Shown here: positions 32,590 to 45,887 of the stretch, in pieces
Position numbering within the stretch: the first letter of the stretch is position 1
Layout: the number at the start of each line of letters is the position of its first letter
DNA from: Galeopsis tetrahit
Taxonomy: Eukaryota > Streptophyta > Magnoliopsida > Lamiales > Lamiaceae
Length of the DNA: 64,000 bases
Direction of reading: 5' to 3'
NCBI GenBank assembly: GCA_963675135.1
Contig: OY776124.1
Coordinates: 23,372,066 to 23,436,065, forward strand
The notes under the pieces: generated by a model
Seen by the model: the letters and a program-made list of their open reading frames with translations, nothing else
Databases searched by the model: none
Told to the model about the DNA's origin: nothing
Translations under genes and position numbers: made by a program

Positions 32590-33505
32590 ATGTTTTCTTT
32601 ATTTTGCGAAAAATCACATTCGTTAGTGCTAAAAAACTCTATAGTTTATCCCACTATAATGTGGACGTGCACTTTCTCCGATTCACTCATCCTCTCTTTT
32701 TGAAAAGTTTCACTAATTGCAAAAGAGTTAACCATTACCAATTCACATTGGTTCTAGGGTTGTTGTTTTCTATAATAGTGCCATTTAACCTCTAAAATAC
32801 CAAAATGAAGTGTTTTGTAGGATTGCTTGGTGACCAAGCAAACTTTATGTTTTCTTTATTTTGCGGAAAATCACATTCGTTAGTGCTATAAAACTCTATA
32901 GTTTAATCCCACTATAATGTGGAAGTGCACTTTCTCCGATTCACACATTCTCTCTTTTTGAAAAGTTTCACTAACTACAAAAGAGTTAACCATTACCAAT
33001 TCACATTGGTTCTAGGGTTGTTGTTTTCTATAACTCGTTTATAGTGCCATTTAACCTCTAATATACCAAAATGAAGTGTTTTGTAGGATTTCTTGGTGAC
33101 CAAGAAACTTTATGTTTTCTTTATTTTGCGGAAAATCACATTCGTTAGTGCTCAAAAACTCTAGTTTATCCCACTATAATGTGGAAGTGCACTTTCTCCG
33201 ATTCACTCATCCTCTCTTTTTGAAAAGTTTCACTAATTGCAAAAGAGTTAATCATTACCAATTCACATTGGTTCTAGGGTTGTTGTTTTCTATAACTCGT
33301 TTATAGTGTCATTTAACCTCAAAAATACCAAAATGAAGTGTTTTGTAGGATTGCTTGGTGACCAAGAAAACTTTATGTTTTCTTTATTTTGCGGAAAATC
33401 ACATTCGTTAGTGCTAAAAAATCTATAGTTTATCCCACTATAATGTGGAAGTGCACTTTCTCCGATTCACTCATCCTCTCTTTTTGAAAAGTTTCACTAA
33501 TTGCA
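32590..33505 (+). repeat. Block repeated at 1306 bp (5 monomers), copy 1
   Basis: This block matches about 33896-34811. Monomers at 32604 and 33112 have partners at 33910 and 34418. Shared diagnostics include GTGCTATAAAACTC (near 32884 and 34190) and the derived dyad TTTCTTGGTGACCAAGAAA at 33089 and 34395. Confidence 0.78.
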
Positions 33506-33895
33506 AAAGAGTTAACCATTACCAATTCACATTGGTTCTAGGGTTGTTGTTTTCTATAATAGTGCCATTTAACCTCTAAAATACCAAAATGAAGTGTTTT
33601 GTAGGATTGCTTGGTGACCAAGCAAACTTTATGTTTTCTTTATTTTGCGAAAAATCGCATTCGTCAGTGCTCAAAAACTCTATAGTTTAACCCACTATAA
33701 TGTGGAAGTGCACTTTCATCGATTCACTCATTCTCTGTTTTTGAAAAGTTTCACTAAATTCAAAAGAGTTAACCATTACCAATTCGCATTGGTTCTAGGG
33801 TTGTTGTTTTCTATAACTCGTTTATAGTGCCATTTAACCTCTAAAATACCAAAATGAAGTGTTTTGTAGGATTGCTTGGTGACCAAGCAAACTTT

Positions 33896-34811
33896 ATGTT
33901 TTCTTTATTTTGCGAAAAATCACATTCGTTAGTGCTAAAAAACTCTATAGTTTATCCCACTATAATGTGGACGTGCACTTTCTCCGATTCACTCATCCTC
34001 TCTTTTTGAAAAGTTTCACTAATTGCAAAAGAGTTAACCATTACCAATTCACATTGGTTCTAGGGTTGTTGTTTTCTATAATAGTGCCATTTAACCTCTA
34101 AAATACCAAAATGAAGTGTTTTGTAGGATTGCTTGGTGACCAAGCAAACTTTATGTTTTCTTTATTTTGCGGAAAATCACATTCGTTAGTGCTATAAAAC
34201 TCTATAGTTTAATCCCACTATAATGTGGAAGTGCACTTTCTCCGATTCACACATTCTCTCTTTTTGAAAAGTTTCACTAACTACAAAAGAGTTAACCATT
34301 ACCAATTCACATTGGTTCTAGGGTTGTTGTTTTCTATAACTCGTTTATAGTGCCATTTAACCTCTAATATACCAAAATGAAGTGTTTTGTAGGATTTCTT
34401 GGTGACCAAGAAACTTTATGTTTTCTTTATTTTGCGGAAAATCACATTCGTTAGTGCTCAAAAACTCTAGTTTATCCCACTATAATGTGGAAGTGCACTT
34501 TCTCCGATTCACTCATCCTCTCTTTTTGAAAAGTTTCACTAATTGCAAAAGAGTTAATCATTACCAATTCACATTGGTTCTAGGGTTGTTGTTTTCTATA
34601 ACTCGTTTATAGTGTCATTTAACCTCAAAAATACCAAAATGAAGTGTTTTGTAGGATTGCTTGGTGACCAAGAAAACTTTATGTTTTCTTTATTTTGCGG
34701 AAAATCACATTCGTTAGTGCTAAAAAATCTATAGTTTATCCCACTATAATGTGGAAGTGCACTTTCTCCGATTCACTCATCCTCTCTTTTTGAAAAGTTT
34801 CACTAATTGCA
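33896..34811 (+). repeat. Block repeated at 1306 bp (5 monomers), copy 2
   Basis: This is the partner of 32590-33505. It ends where AACCATTACC becomes AACAATTACC, which marks an exchange junction with the next higher-order block. Confidence 0.75.
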
Positions 34812-37093
34812 AAAGAGTTAACAATTACCAATTCACATTGGTTCTAGGGTTGTTGTTTTCTATAATAGTGTCATGTAACCTCTAAAATACCAAAATGAAG
34901 TGTTTTGTAGGATTGCTTGGTGACCAAGCAAACTTTATGTTTTCTTTATTTTGCGGAAAATCGCATTCGTTAGTGCTAAAAAACTCTATAGTTTATCCCA
35001 CTATAATGTGGAAGTGCACTTTCTCCGATTCATACATTCTCTCTTTTTGAAAAGTTTCACTAATTGCAACAAAGTTAACCATTACCAATTAACATTGGCT
35101 CTAGGGTTGTTGTTTTCTATAACTCGTTTATAGTGCCATTTAACCTCTAAAATACCAAAATGAAGTGTTTTGTAGGATTGCTTGGTGACCAAGCAAACTT
35201 TATGTTTTCTTTATTTTGCGAAAAATCACATTCGTTAGTGCTAAAAAACTCTATAGTTTATCCCACTATACTGTGGACGTGCACTTTCTCCGATTCACTC
35301 ATCCTCTCTTTTTGAAAAGTTTCACTAATTGCAAAAGAGTTAACCATTACCAATTCACATTGGTTCTAGGGTTGTTGTTTTCTATAATAGTGCCATTTAA
35401 CCTCTAAAATACCAAAATGAAGTGTTTTGTAGGATTGCTTGGTGACCAAGCAAACTTTATGTTTTCTTTATTTTGCGAAAAATCGCATTCGTGAGTGCTA
35501 AAAAACTCTATACTTTAACCCACTATAATGTGGAAGTGCACTTTCATCGATTCACTCATTCTCTGTTTTTGAAAAGTTTCACTAAGTTCAAAAGAGTTAA
35601 CCATTACCAATTCACATTGGTTCTAGGGTTGTTGTTTTCTATAACTCGGTTATAGTGCCATTTAACCCCTAATATACCAAAATGAAGTGTTTTGTAGGAT
35701 TGCTTGGTGACCAAGCAAACTTTATGTTTTCTTTATTTTGCGGAAAATCACATTCGTCAGTGCTCAAAAACTCTATAGTTTTATCCCACTATAATGTGGA
35801 CGTGCACTTTCTCCGATTCACTCATCCTCTCTTTTTGAAAAGTTTCACTTATTGCAAAAGAGTTAACCATTACCAATTCACATTGGTTCTAGGGTTGTTG
35901 TTTTCTATAATAGTGCCATTTAACCTCTAAAATACCAAAATGAAGTGTTTTGTAGGATTGCTTGGTGACCAAGCAAACTTTATGTTTTCTTTATTTTGCG
36001 GAAAATCACATTCGTTAGTGCTCAAAAACTCTAGTTTATCCTACTATAATGTGGAAGTGCACTTTCTCCGATTCACACATTCTCTCTTTTTGAAAAGTTT
36101 CACTAACTACAAAAGAGTTAACCATTACCAATTCACATTGGTTCTAGGGTTGTTGTTTTCTATAACTCGTTTATAGTGCCATTTAACCTCTAATATACCA
36201 AAATGAAGTGTTTTGTAGGATTTCTTGGTGACCAAGAAACTTTATGTTTTCTTTATTTTGCGGAAAATCACATTCGTTAGTGCTCAAAAACTCTAGTTTA
36301 TCCCACTATAATGTGGAAGTGCACTTTCTCCGATTCACTCATCCTCTCTTTTTGAAAAGTTTCACTAATTGCAAAAGAGTTAATCATTACCAATTCACAT
36401 TGGTTCTAGGGTTGTTGTTTTCTATAACTCGTTTATAGTGTCATTTAACCTCAAAAATACCAAAATGAAGTGTTTTGTAGGATTGCTTGGTGACCAAGAA
36501 AACTTTATGTTTTCTTTATTTTGCGGAAAATCACATTCGTTAGTGCTAAAAAATCTATAGTTTATCCCACTATAATGTGGAAGTGCACTTTCTCCGATTC
36601 ACTCATCCTCTCTTTTTGAAAAGTTTCACTAATTGCAAAAGAGTTAACCATTACCAATTCACATTGGTTCTAGGGTTGTTGTTTTCTATAATAGTGCCAT
36701 TTAACCTCTAAAATACCAAAATGAAGTGTTTTGTAGGATTGCTTGGTGACCAAGCAAACTTTATGTTTTCTTTATTTTGCGGAAAATCACATTCGTTAGT
36801 GCTAAAAAAATCTATAGTTTATCCCACTATAATGTGGAAGTGCACTTTCTCCGATTCACTCATTCTCTGTTTTTGAAAAGTTTCACTAATTGTAAAAGAG
36901 TTAACCATTACCAATTCACATTGGTTCTAGGGTTGTTGTTTTCTATAACTCGTTTATAGTGCCATTTAACCTCTAATATACCAAAATGAAGTGTTTTGTA
37001 GGATTGCTTGGTGACCAAGCAAACTTTATGTTTTCTTTATTTTGCGGAAAATCCCATTCGTTAGTGCTCAAAAACTCTATAGTTTTATCCCAC
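34745..37093 (+). repeat. Nine-monomer higher-order repeat (2349 bp), copy 1
   Basis: Monomers at 34951, 35216, 35473, 35682, 35940, 36244, 36777 and 36986 recur 2349 bp later in the same order. Diagnostic sequences are GCAACAAAG, ACTGTGG, CGTGAGTGC, TTTAACCCCTAATATACC and the derived 19-nt dyad. Differences from copy 2 are few (for example CTATACTTTAACCC near 35510 and ATACCAAAATG versus ATACTAAAATG). Confidence 0.85.
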
Positions 37094-39442
37094 TATAATG
37101 TGGAAGTGCACTTTCTCCGATTCACTCATCCTCTCTTTTTGAAAAGTTTCACTAATTGCAAAAGGGTTAACAATTACCAATTCACATTGGTTCTAGGGTT
37201 GTTGTTTTCTATAATAGTGTCATGTAACCTCTAAAATACCAAAATGAAGTGTTTTGTAGGATTGCTTGGTGACCAAGCAAACTTTATGTTTTCTTTATTT
37301 TGCGGAAAATCGCATTCGTTAGTGCTAAAAAACTCTATAGTTTATCCCACTATAATGTGGAAGTGCACTTTCTCCGATTCATACATTCTCTCTTTTTGAA
37401 AAGTTTCACTAATTGCAACAAAGTTAACCATTACCAATTAACATTGGCTCTAGGGTTGTTGTTTTCTATAACTCGTTTATAGTGCCATTTAACCTCTAAA
37501 ATACTAAAATGAAGTGTTTTGTAGGATTGCTTGGTGACCAAGCAAACTTTATGTTTTCTTTATTTTGCGAAAAATCACATTCGTTAGTGCTAAAAAACTC
37601 TATAGTTTATCCCACTATACTGTGGACGTGCACTTTCTCCGATTCACTCATCCTCTCTTTTTGAAAAGTTTCACTAATTGCAAAAGAGTTAACCATTACC
37701 AATTCACATTGGTTCTAGGGTTGTTGTTTTCTATAATAGTGCCATTTAACCTCTAAAATACCAAAATGAAGTGTTTTGTAGGATTGCTTGGTGACCAAGC
37801 AAACTTTATGTTTTCTTTATTTTGCGAAAAATCGCATTCGTGAGTGCTAAAAAACTCTATAGTTTAACCCACTATAATGTGGAAGTGCACTTTCATCGAT
37901 TCACTCATTCTCTGTTTTTGAAAAGTTTCACTAAGTTCAAAAGAGTTAACCATTACCAATTCACATTGGTTCTAGGGTTGTTGTTTTCTATAACTCGGTT
38001 ATAGTGCCATTTAACCCCTAATATACCAAAATGAAGTGTTTTGTAGGATTGCTTGGTGACCAAGCAAACTTTATGTTTTCTTTATTTTGCGGAAAATCAC
38101 ATTCGTCAGTGCTCAAAAACTCTATAGTTTTATCCCACTATAATGTGGACGTGCACTTTCTCCGATTCACTCATCCTCTCTTTTTGAAAAGTTTCACTTA
38201 TTGCAAAAGAGTTAACCATTACCAATTCACATTGGTTCTAGGGTTGTTGTTTTCTATAATAGTGCCATTTAACCTCTAAAATACCAAAATGAAGTGTTTT
38301 GTAGGATTGCTTGGTGACCAAGCAAACTTTATGTTTTCTTTATTTTGCGGAAAATCACATTCGTTAGTGCTCAAAAACTCTAGTTTATCCTACTATAATG
38401 TGGAAGTGCACTTTCTCCGATTCACACATTCTCTCTTTTTGAAAAGTTTCACTAACTACAAAAGAGTTAACCATTACCAATTCACATTGGTTCTAGGGTT
38501 GTTGTTTTCTATAACTCGTTTATAGTGCCATTTAACCTCTAATATACCAAAATGAAGTGTTTTGTAGGATTTCTTGGTGACCAAGAAACTTTATGTTTTC
38601 TTTATTTTGCGGAAAATCACATTCGTTAGTGCTCAAAAACTCTAGTTTATCCCACTATAATGTGGAAGTGCACTTTCTCCGATTCACTCATCCTCTCTTT
38701 TTGAAAAGTTTCACTAATTGCAAAAGAGTTAATCATTACCAATTCACATTGGTTCTAGGGTTGTTGTTTTCTATAACTCGTTTATAGTGTCATTTAACCT
38801 CAAAAATACCAAAATGAAGTGTTTTGTAGGATTGCTTGGTGACCAAGAAAACTTTATGTTTTCTTTATTTTGCGGAAAATCACATTCGTTAGTGCTAAAA
38901 AATCTATAGTTTATCCCACTATAATGTGGAAGTGCACTTTCTCCGATTCACTCATCCTCTCTTTTTGAAAAGTTTCACTAATTGCAAAAGAGTTAACCAT
39001 TACCAATTCACATTGGTTCTAGGGTTGTTGTTTTCTATAATAGTGCCATTTAACCTCTAAAATACCAAAATGAAGTGTTTTGTAGGATTGCTTGGTGACC
39101 AAGCAAACTTTATGTTTTCTTTATTTTGCGGAAAATCACATTCGTTAGTGCTAAAAAAATCTATAGTTTATCCCACTATAATGTGGAAGTGCACTTTCTC
39201 CGATTCACTCATTCTCTGTTTTTGAAAAGTTTCACTAATTGTAAAAGAGTTAACCATTACCAATTCACATTGGTTCTAGGGTTGTTGTTTTCTATAACTC
39301 GTTTATAGTGCCATTTAACCTCTAATATACCAAAATGAAGTGTTTTGTAGGATTGCTTGGTGACCAAGCAAACTTTATGTTTTCTTTATTTTGCGGAAAA
39401 TCCCATTCGTTAGTGCTCAAAAACTCTATAGTTTTATCCCAC
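37094..39442 (+). repeat. Nine-monomer higher-order repeat (2349 bp), copy 2
   Basis: This is the second tandem copy. Monomers start at 37300, 37565, 37822, 38031, 38289, 38593, 39126 and 39335. ATACTAAAATG near 37502 is shared with copy 3 but not copy 1, giving the order of duplication. Confidence 0.85.
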
Positions 39443-40191
39443 TATAATGTGGAAGTGCACTTTCTCCGATTCACTCATCCTCTCTTTTTGAAAAGTTTCA
39501 CTAATTGCAAAAGGGTTAACAATTACCAATTCACATTGGTTCTAGGGTTGTTGTTTTCTATAATAGTGTCATGTAACCTCTAAAATACCAAAATGAAGTG
39601 TTTTGTAGGATTGCTTGGTGACCAAGCAAACTTTATGTTTTCTTTATTTTGCGGAAAATCGCATTCGTTAGTGCTAAAAAACTCTATAGTTTATCCCACT
39701 ATAATGTGGAAGTGCACTTTCTCCGATTCATACATTCTCTCTTTTTGAAAAGTTTCACTAATTGCAACAAAGTTAACCATTACCAATTAACATTGGCTCT
39801 AGGGTTGTTGTTTTCTATAACTCGTTTATAGTGCCATTTAACCTCTAAAATACTAAAATGAAGTGTTTTGTAGGATTGCTTGGTGACCAAGCAAACTTTA
39901 TGTTTTCTTTATTTTGCGAAAAATCACATTCGTTAGTGCTAAAAAACTCTATAGTTTATCCCACTATACTGTGGACGTGCACTTTCTCCGATTCACTCAT
40001 CCTCTCTTTTTGAAAAGTTTCACTAATTGCAAAAGAGTTAACCATTACCAATTCACATTGGTTCTAGGGTTGTTGTTTTCTATAATAGTGCCATTTAACC
40101 TCTAAAATACCAAAATGAAGTGTTTTGTAGGATTGCTTGGTGACCAAGCAAACTTTATGTTTTCTTTATTTTGCGAAAAATCGCATTCGTC
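39443..40191 (+). repeat. Nine-monomer higher-order repeat, copy 3 (partial)
   Basis: Monomers at 39649 and 39914 continue the pattern of copies 1 and 2. Correspondence stops near 40191, where CGTGAGTGC becomes CGTCAGTGC. Confidence 0.75.
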
Positions 40192-40944
40192 AGTGCTAAA
40201 AAACTCTATAGTTTAACGCACTATAATGTGGAAGTGCACTTTCATCGATTCACTCATTCTCTGTTTTTGAAAAGTTTCACTAAGTTCAAAAGAGTTAACC
40301 ATTACCAATTCACATTGGTTCTAGGGTTGTTGTTTTCTATAACTCGGTTATAGTGCCATTTAACCTCTAATATACCAAAATGAAGTGTTTTGTAGGATTG
40401 CTTGGTGACCAAGCAAACTTTATGTTTTCTTTATTTTGCGGAAAATCACATTCGTGAGTGCTCAAAAACTCTATAGTTTTATCCCACTATAATGTGGACG
40501 TGCACTTTCTCCGATTCACTCATCCTCTCTTTTTGAAAAGTTTCACTTATTGCAAAAGAGTTAACCATTACCAATTCACATTGGTTCTAGGGTTGTTGTT
40601 TTCTATAATAGTGCCATTTAACCTCTAAAATACCAAAATGAAGTGTTTTGTAGGATTGCTTGGTGACCAAGCAAACTTTATGTTTTCTTTATTTTGCGGA
40701 AAATCACATTCGTTAGTGCTCAAAAACTCTAGTTTATCCCACTATAATGTGGAAGTGCACTTTCTCCGATTCACTCATCCTCTCTCTTTGAAAAGTTTCA
40801 CTAATTGTAAAAGAGTTAATCATTACCAATTCACATTGGTTCTAGGGTTGTTGTTTTCTATAACTCGTTTATAGTGTCATTTAACCTCAAAACTACCAAG
40901 ATGAAGTATTTTGTATGATTGCTTGGTGACCAGGAAAACTTTAT

Positions 40945-43900
40945 GTTTTCTTTATTTTGCGGAAAATCACATTCGTTAGTGCTAAAAAAGTCTATAGTTT
41001 ATCCCACTATAATGTGGAAGTGCACTTTCTCCGATTCACTCATTCTCTGTTTTTGAAAAGTTTCACTAATTGCAAAAGAGTTAACCATTACCAATTCACA
41101 TTGGTTCTAGGGTTGTTGTTTTCTATAATAGTGTCATTTAACCTCTAAAATACCAAAATGAAGTGTTTTGTAGGATTGCTTGGTGACCAAGCAAACTTTA
41201 TGTTTTCTTTATTTTGCGGAAAATCACATTCGTCAGTGCTCAAAAACTCTATAGTTTTATCCCACTATAATGTGGACGTTCACTTTCTCCGATTCACTCA
41301 TCCTCTCTTTTTGAAAAGTTTCACTTATTGCAAAAGAGTTAACCATTACCAATTCACATTGGTTCTAGGGTTGTTGTTTTCTATAATAGTGCCATTTAAC
41401 CTCTAAAATACCAAAATGAAGTGTTTTGTAGGATTGCTTGGTGACCAAGCAAACTTTATGTTTTCTTTATTTTGCGGAAAATCACATTCGTTAGTGCTCA
41501 AAAACTCTAGTTTATCCTACTATAATGTGGAAGTGCACTTTCTCCGATTCACACATTCTCTCTTTTTGAAAAGTTTCACTAACTACAAAAGAGTTAACCA
41601 TTACCAATTCACATTGGTTCTAGGGTTGTTGTTTTCTATAACTCGTTTATAGTGCCATTTAACCTCTAATATACCAAAATGAAGTGTTTTGTAGGATTTC
41701 TTGGTGACCAAGCAAACTTTATGTTTTCTTTATTTTGCGGAAAATCACATTCGTTAGTGCTCAAAAACTCTAGTTTATCCCACTATAATGTGGAAGTGCA
41801 CTTTCTCCGATTCACTCATCCTCTCTTTTTGAAAAGTTTCACTAATTGCAAAAGAGTTAATCATTACCAATTCACATTGGTTCTAGGGTTGTTGTTTTCT
41901 ATAACTCGTTTATAGTGTCATTTAACCTCAAAACTACCAAGATGAAGTGTTTTGTATGATTGCTTGGTGACCAGGAAAACTTTATGTTTTCTTTATTTTG
42001 CGGAAAATCACATTCGTTAGTGCTAAAAAATCTATAGTTTATCCCACTATAATGTGGAAGTGCACTTTCTCCGATTCACTCATTCTCTGTTTTTGAAAAG
42101 TTTCACTAATTGCAAAAGAGTTAACCATTACCAATTCACATTGGTTCTAGGGTTGTTGTTTTCTATAATAGTGTCATTTAACCTCTAAAATACCAAAATG
42201 AAGTGTTTTGTAGGATTGTTTGGTGACCAAGCAAACTTTATGTTTTCTTTATTTTGCGGAAAATCACATTCGTCAGTGCTCAAAAACTCTATAGTTTTAT
42301 CCCACTATAATGTGGACGTGCACTTTCTCCGATTCACTCATCCTCTCTTTTTGAAAAGTTTCACTAATTGCAAAAGAGTTAACCATTAACAATTCACATT
42401 GGTTCTAGGGTTGTTGTTTTCTATAATAGTGCCATTTAACCTCTAAAATACCAAAATGAAGTGTTTTGTAGGATTGCTTGGTGACCAAGCAAACTTTATA
42501 TTTTCTTTATTTTGCGGAAAATCACATTCGTCAGTGCTCAAAAAATCTATAGTTTATCCCACTATAATGTGGAAGTGCACTTTCTCCGATTCACTCATTC
42601 TCTGTTTTTGAAAAGTTTCACTAATTGCAAAAGAGTTAACCATTACCAATTCACATTAGTTCTAGGGTTGTTGTTTTCTATAACTCGGTTATAGTGCCAT
42701 TTAACCTCTAATATACCAAAATGAAGTGTTTTGTAGGATTGCTTGGTGACCAAGCAAACTTTATGTTTTCTTTATTTTGCGAAAAATCACATTCGTTAGT
42801 GCTCAAAAACTCTATAGTTTTATCCCACTATAATGTGGACGTGCACTTTCTCCGATTCACTCATCCTCTCTTTTTGAAAAGTTTCACTAATTGCAAAAGA
42901 GTTAACCATTACCAATTCACATTGGTTCTAGGGTTGTTGTTTTCTATAATAGTGCCATTTAACCTCTAAAATACCAAAATGAAGTGTTTTGTAGGATTGC
43001 TTGGTGACCAAGCAAACTTTATGTTTTCTTTATTTTGCGGAAAATCACATTCGTTAGTGCTAAAAAAATCTATAGTTTATCCCACTATAATGTGGAAGTG
43101 CACTTTCTCCGATTCACTCATTCTCTGTTTTTGAAAAGTTTCACTAATTGCAAAAGAGTTAACCATTACCAATTCACGTTGGTTCTAGGGTTGTTGTTTT
43201 CTATAATAGTGTCATTTAACCTCTAAAATACCAAAATGAAGTGTTTTGTAGGATTGCTTGGTGACCAAGCAAACTTTATGTTTTCTTTATTTTGCGGAAA
43301 ATCACATTCGTCAGTGCTCAAAAAATCTATAGTTTATCCCACTATAATGTGGAAGTGCACTTTCTCCGATTCACTCATTCTCTGTTTTTGAAAAGTTTCA
43401 CTAATTGCAAAAGAGTTAACCATTACCAATTCACATTAGTTCTAGGGTTGTTGTTTTCTATAACTCGGTTATAGTGCCATTTAACCTCTAATATACCAAA
43501 ATGAAGTGTTTTGTAGGATTGCTTGGTGACCAAGCAAACTTTATGTTTTCTTTATTTTGCGAAAAATCACATTCGTTAGTGCTCAAAAACTCTATAGTTT
43601 TATCCCACTATAATGTGGACGTGCACTTTCTCCGATTCACTCATCCTCTCTTTTTGAAAAGTTTCACTAATTGCAAAAGAGTTAACCATTACCAATTCAC
43701 ATTGGTTCTAGGGTTGTTGTTTTCTATAATAGTGCCATTTAACCTCTAAAATACCAAAATGAAGTGTTTTGTAGGATTGCTTGGTGACCAAGCAAACTTT
43801 ATGTTTTCTTTATTTTGCGGAAAATCACATTCGTTAGTGCTAAAAAAATCTATAGTTTATCCCACTATAATGTGGAAGTGCACTTTCTCCGATTCACTCA

Positions 43901-45760
43901 TTCTCTGTTTTTGAAAAGTTTCACTAATTGCAAAAGAGTTAACCATTACCAATTCACGTTGGTTCTAGGGTTGTTGTTTTCTATAATAGTGTCATTTAAC
44001 CTCTAAAATACCAAAATGAAGTGTTTTGTAGGATTGCTTGGTGACCAAGCAAACTTTATGTTTTCTTTATTTTGCGGAAAATCACATTCGTTAGTGCTCA
44101 AAAACTCTATAGTTTTATCCCACTATAATGTGGAAGTGCACTTTCTCCGATTCACTCATCCTCTCTTTTTGAAAAGTTTCACTAATTGCAAAAGAGTTAA
44201 CAATTACCAATTCACATCGGTTCTAGGGTTGTTGTTTTCTATAATAGTGTCATGTAACCTCTAAAATACCAAAATGAAGTGTTTTGTAGGATTGCTTGGT
44301 GACCAAGCAAACTTTATGTTTTCTTTATTTTGCGGAAAATCTCATTCGTTAGTGCTAAAAAACTCTATAGTTTATCCCACTATAATGTGGAAGTGCACTT
44401 TCTCCGATTCATACATTCTCTCTTTTTGAAAAGTTTCACTAATTGCAACAAAGTTAACCATTACCAATTAACATTGGCTCTAGGGTTGTTGTTTTCTATA
44501 ACTCGTTTATAGTGCCATTTAACCTCTAAAATACCAAAATGAAGTGTTTTGTAGGATTGCTTGGTGACCAAGCAAACTTTATGTTTTCTTTATTTTGCGA
44601 AAAATCACATTCGTTAGTGCAAAAAAACTCTATAGTTTATCCCACTATACTGTGGACGTGCACTTTCTCCGATTCACTCATCCTCTCTTTTTGAAAAGTT
44701 TCACTAATTGCAAAAGAGTTAACCATTACCAATTCACATTGGTTCTAGGGTTGTTGTTTTCTATAATAGTGCCATTTAACCTCTAAAATACCAAAATGAA
44801 GTGTTTTGTAGGATTGCTTGGTGACCAAGCAAACTTTATGTTTTCTTTATTTTGCGAAAAATCGCATTCGTCAGTGCTAAAAAACTCTATAGTTTAACCC
44901 ACTATAATGTGGAAGTGCACTTTCATCGATTCACTCATTCTCTGTTTTTGAAAAGTTTCACTAAGTTCAAAAGAGTTAACCATTACCAATTCACATTGGT
45001 TCTAGGGTTGTTGTTTTCTATAACTCGGTTATAGTGTCATTTAACCTCTAATATACCAAAATGAAGTGTTTTGTAGGATTGCTTGGTGACCAAGCAAACT
45101 TTATGTTTTCTTTATTTTGCGGAAAATCACATTCGTCAGTGCTCAAAAACTCTATAGTTTTATCCCACTATAATGTGGACGTGCACTTTCTCCGATTCAC
45201 TCATCCTCTGTTTTTGAAAAGTTTCACTTATTGCAAAAGAGTTAACCATTACCAATTCACATTGGTTCTAGGGTTGTTGTTTTCTATAATAGTGCCATTT
45301 AACCTCTAAAATACCAAAATGAAGTGTTTTGTAGGATTGCTTGGTGACCAAGCAAACTTTATGTTTTCTTTATTTTGCGGAAAATCACATTCGTTAGTGC
45401 TCAAAAACTCTAGTTTATCCTACTATAATGTGGAAGTGCACTTTCTCCGATTCACACATTCTCTCTTTTTGAAAAGTTTCACTAACTACAAAAGAGTTAA
45501 CCATTACCAATTCACATTGGTTCTAGGGTTGTTGTTTTCTATAACTCGTTTATAGTGCCATTTAACCTCTAATATACCAAAATGAAGTGTTTTGTAGGAT
45601 TTCTTGGTGACCAAGAAACTTTATGTTTTCTTTATTTTGCGGAAAATCACATTCGTTAGTGCTCAAAAACTCTAGTTTATCCCACTATAATGTGGAAGTG
45701 CACTTTCTCCGATTCACTCATCCTCTCTTTTTGAAAAGTTTCACTAATTGCAAAAGAGTT
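40945..45760 (+). repeat. Large duplication, copy 1 (19-monomer spacing)
   Basis: Monomers at 40957, 41158, 41416, 41679, 42198, 42512, 42721 and 43035 match 45900, 46101, 46359, 46622, 47141, 47455, 47664 and 47978 at 4943 bp. Downstream of the extra 780-bp triplet the offset becomes 4163 bp (44016 to 48179, 44330 to 48493, 45319 to 49482). Shared private bases include GACGTTCACTTTC near 41276 and 46219, and ACCATTAACAATTC near 42384 and 47327. Confidence 0.82.
42500..44059 (+). repeat. Tandem duplication of 780 bp (3 monomers)
   Basis: The three monomers starting at 42512, 42721 and 43035 are repeated at 43292, 43501 and 43815. They share rare bases such as CACATTAGTTC and CACGTTGGTTC. TTTATATTTTC in copy 1 is TTTATGTTTTC in copy 2. 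The related block at 45.9-49.9 kb has only one copy of this triplet, so the duplication is either newer than the large one or was lost there. Confidence 0.82.
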
Positions 45761-45887
45761 AATCATTACCAATTCACATTGGTTCTAGGGTTGTTGTTTT
45801 CTATAACTCGTTTATAGTGTCATTTAACCTCAAAAATACCAAAATGAAGTGTTTTGTAGGATTGCTTGGTGACCAAGAAAACTTTAT

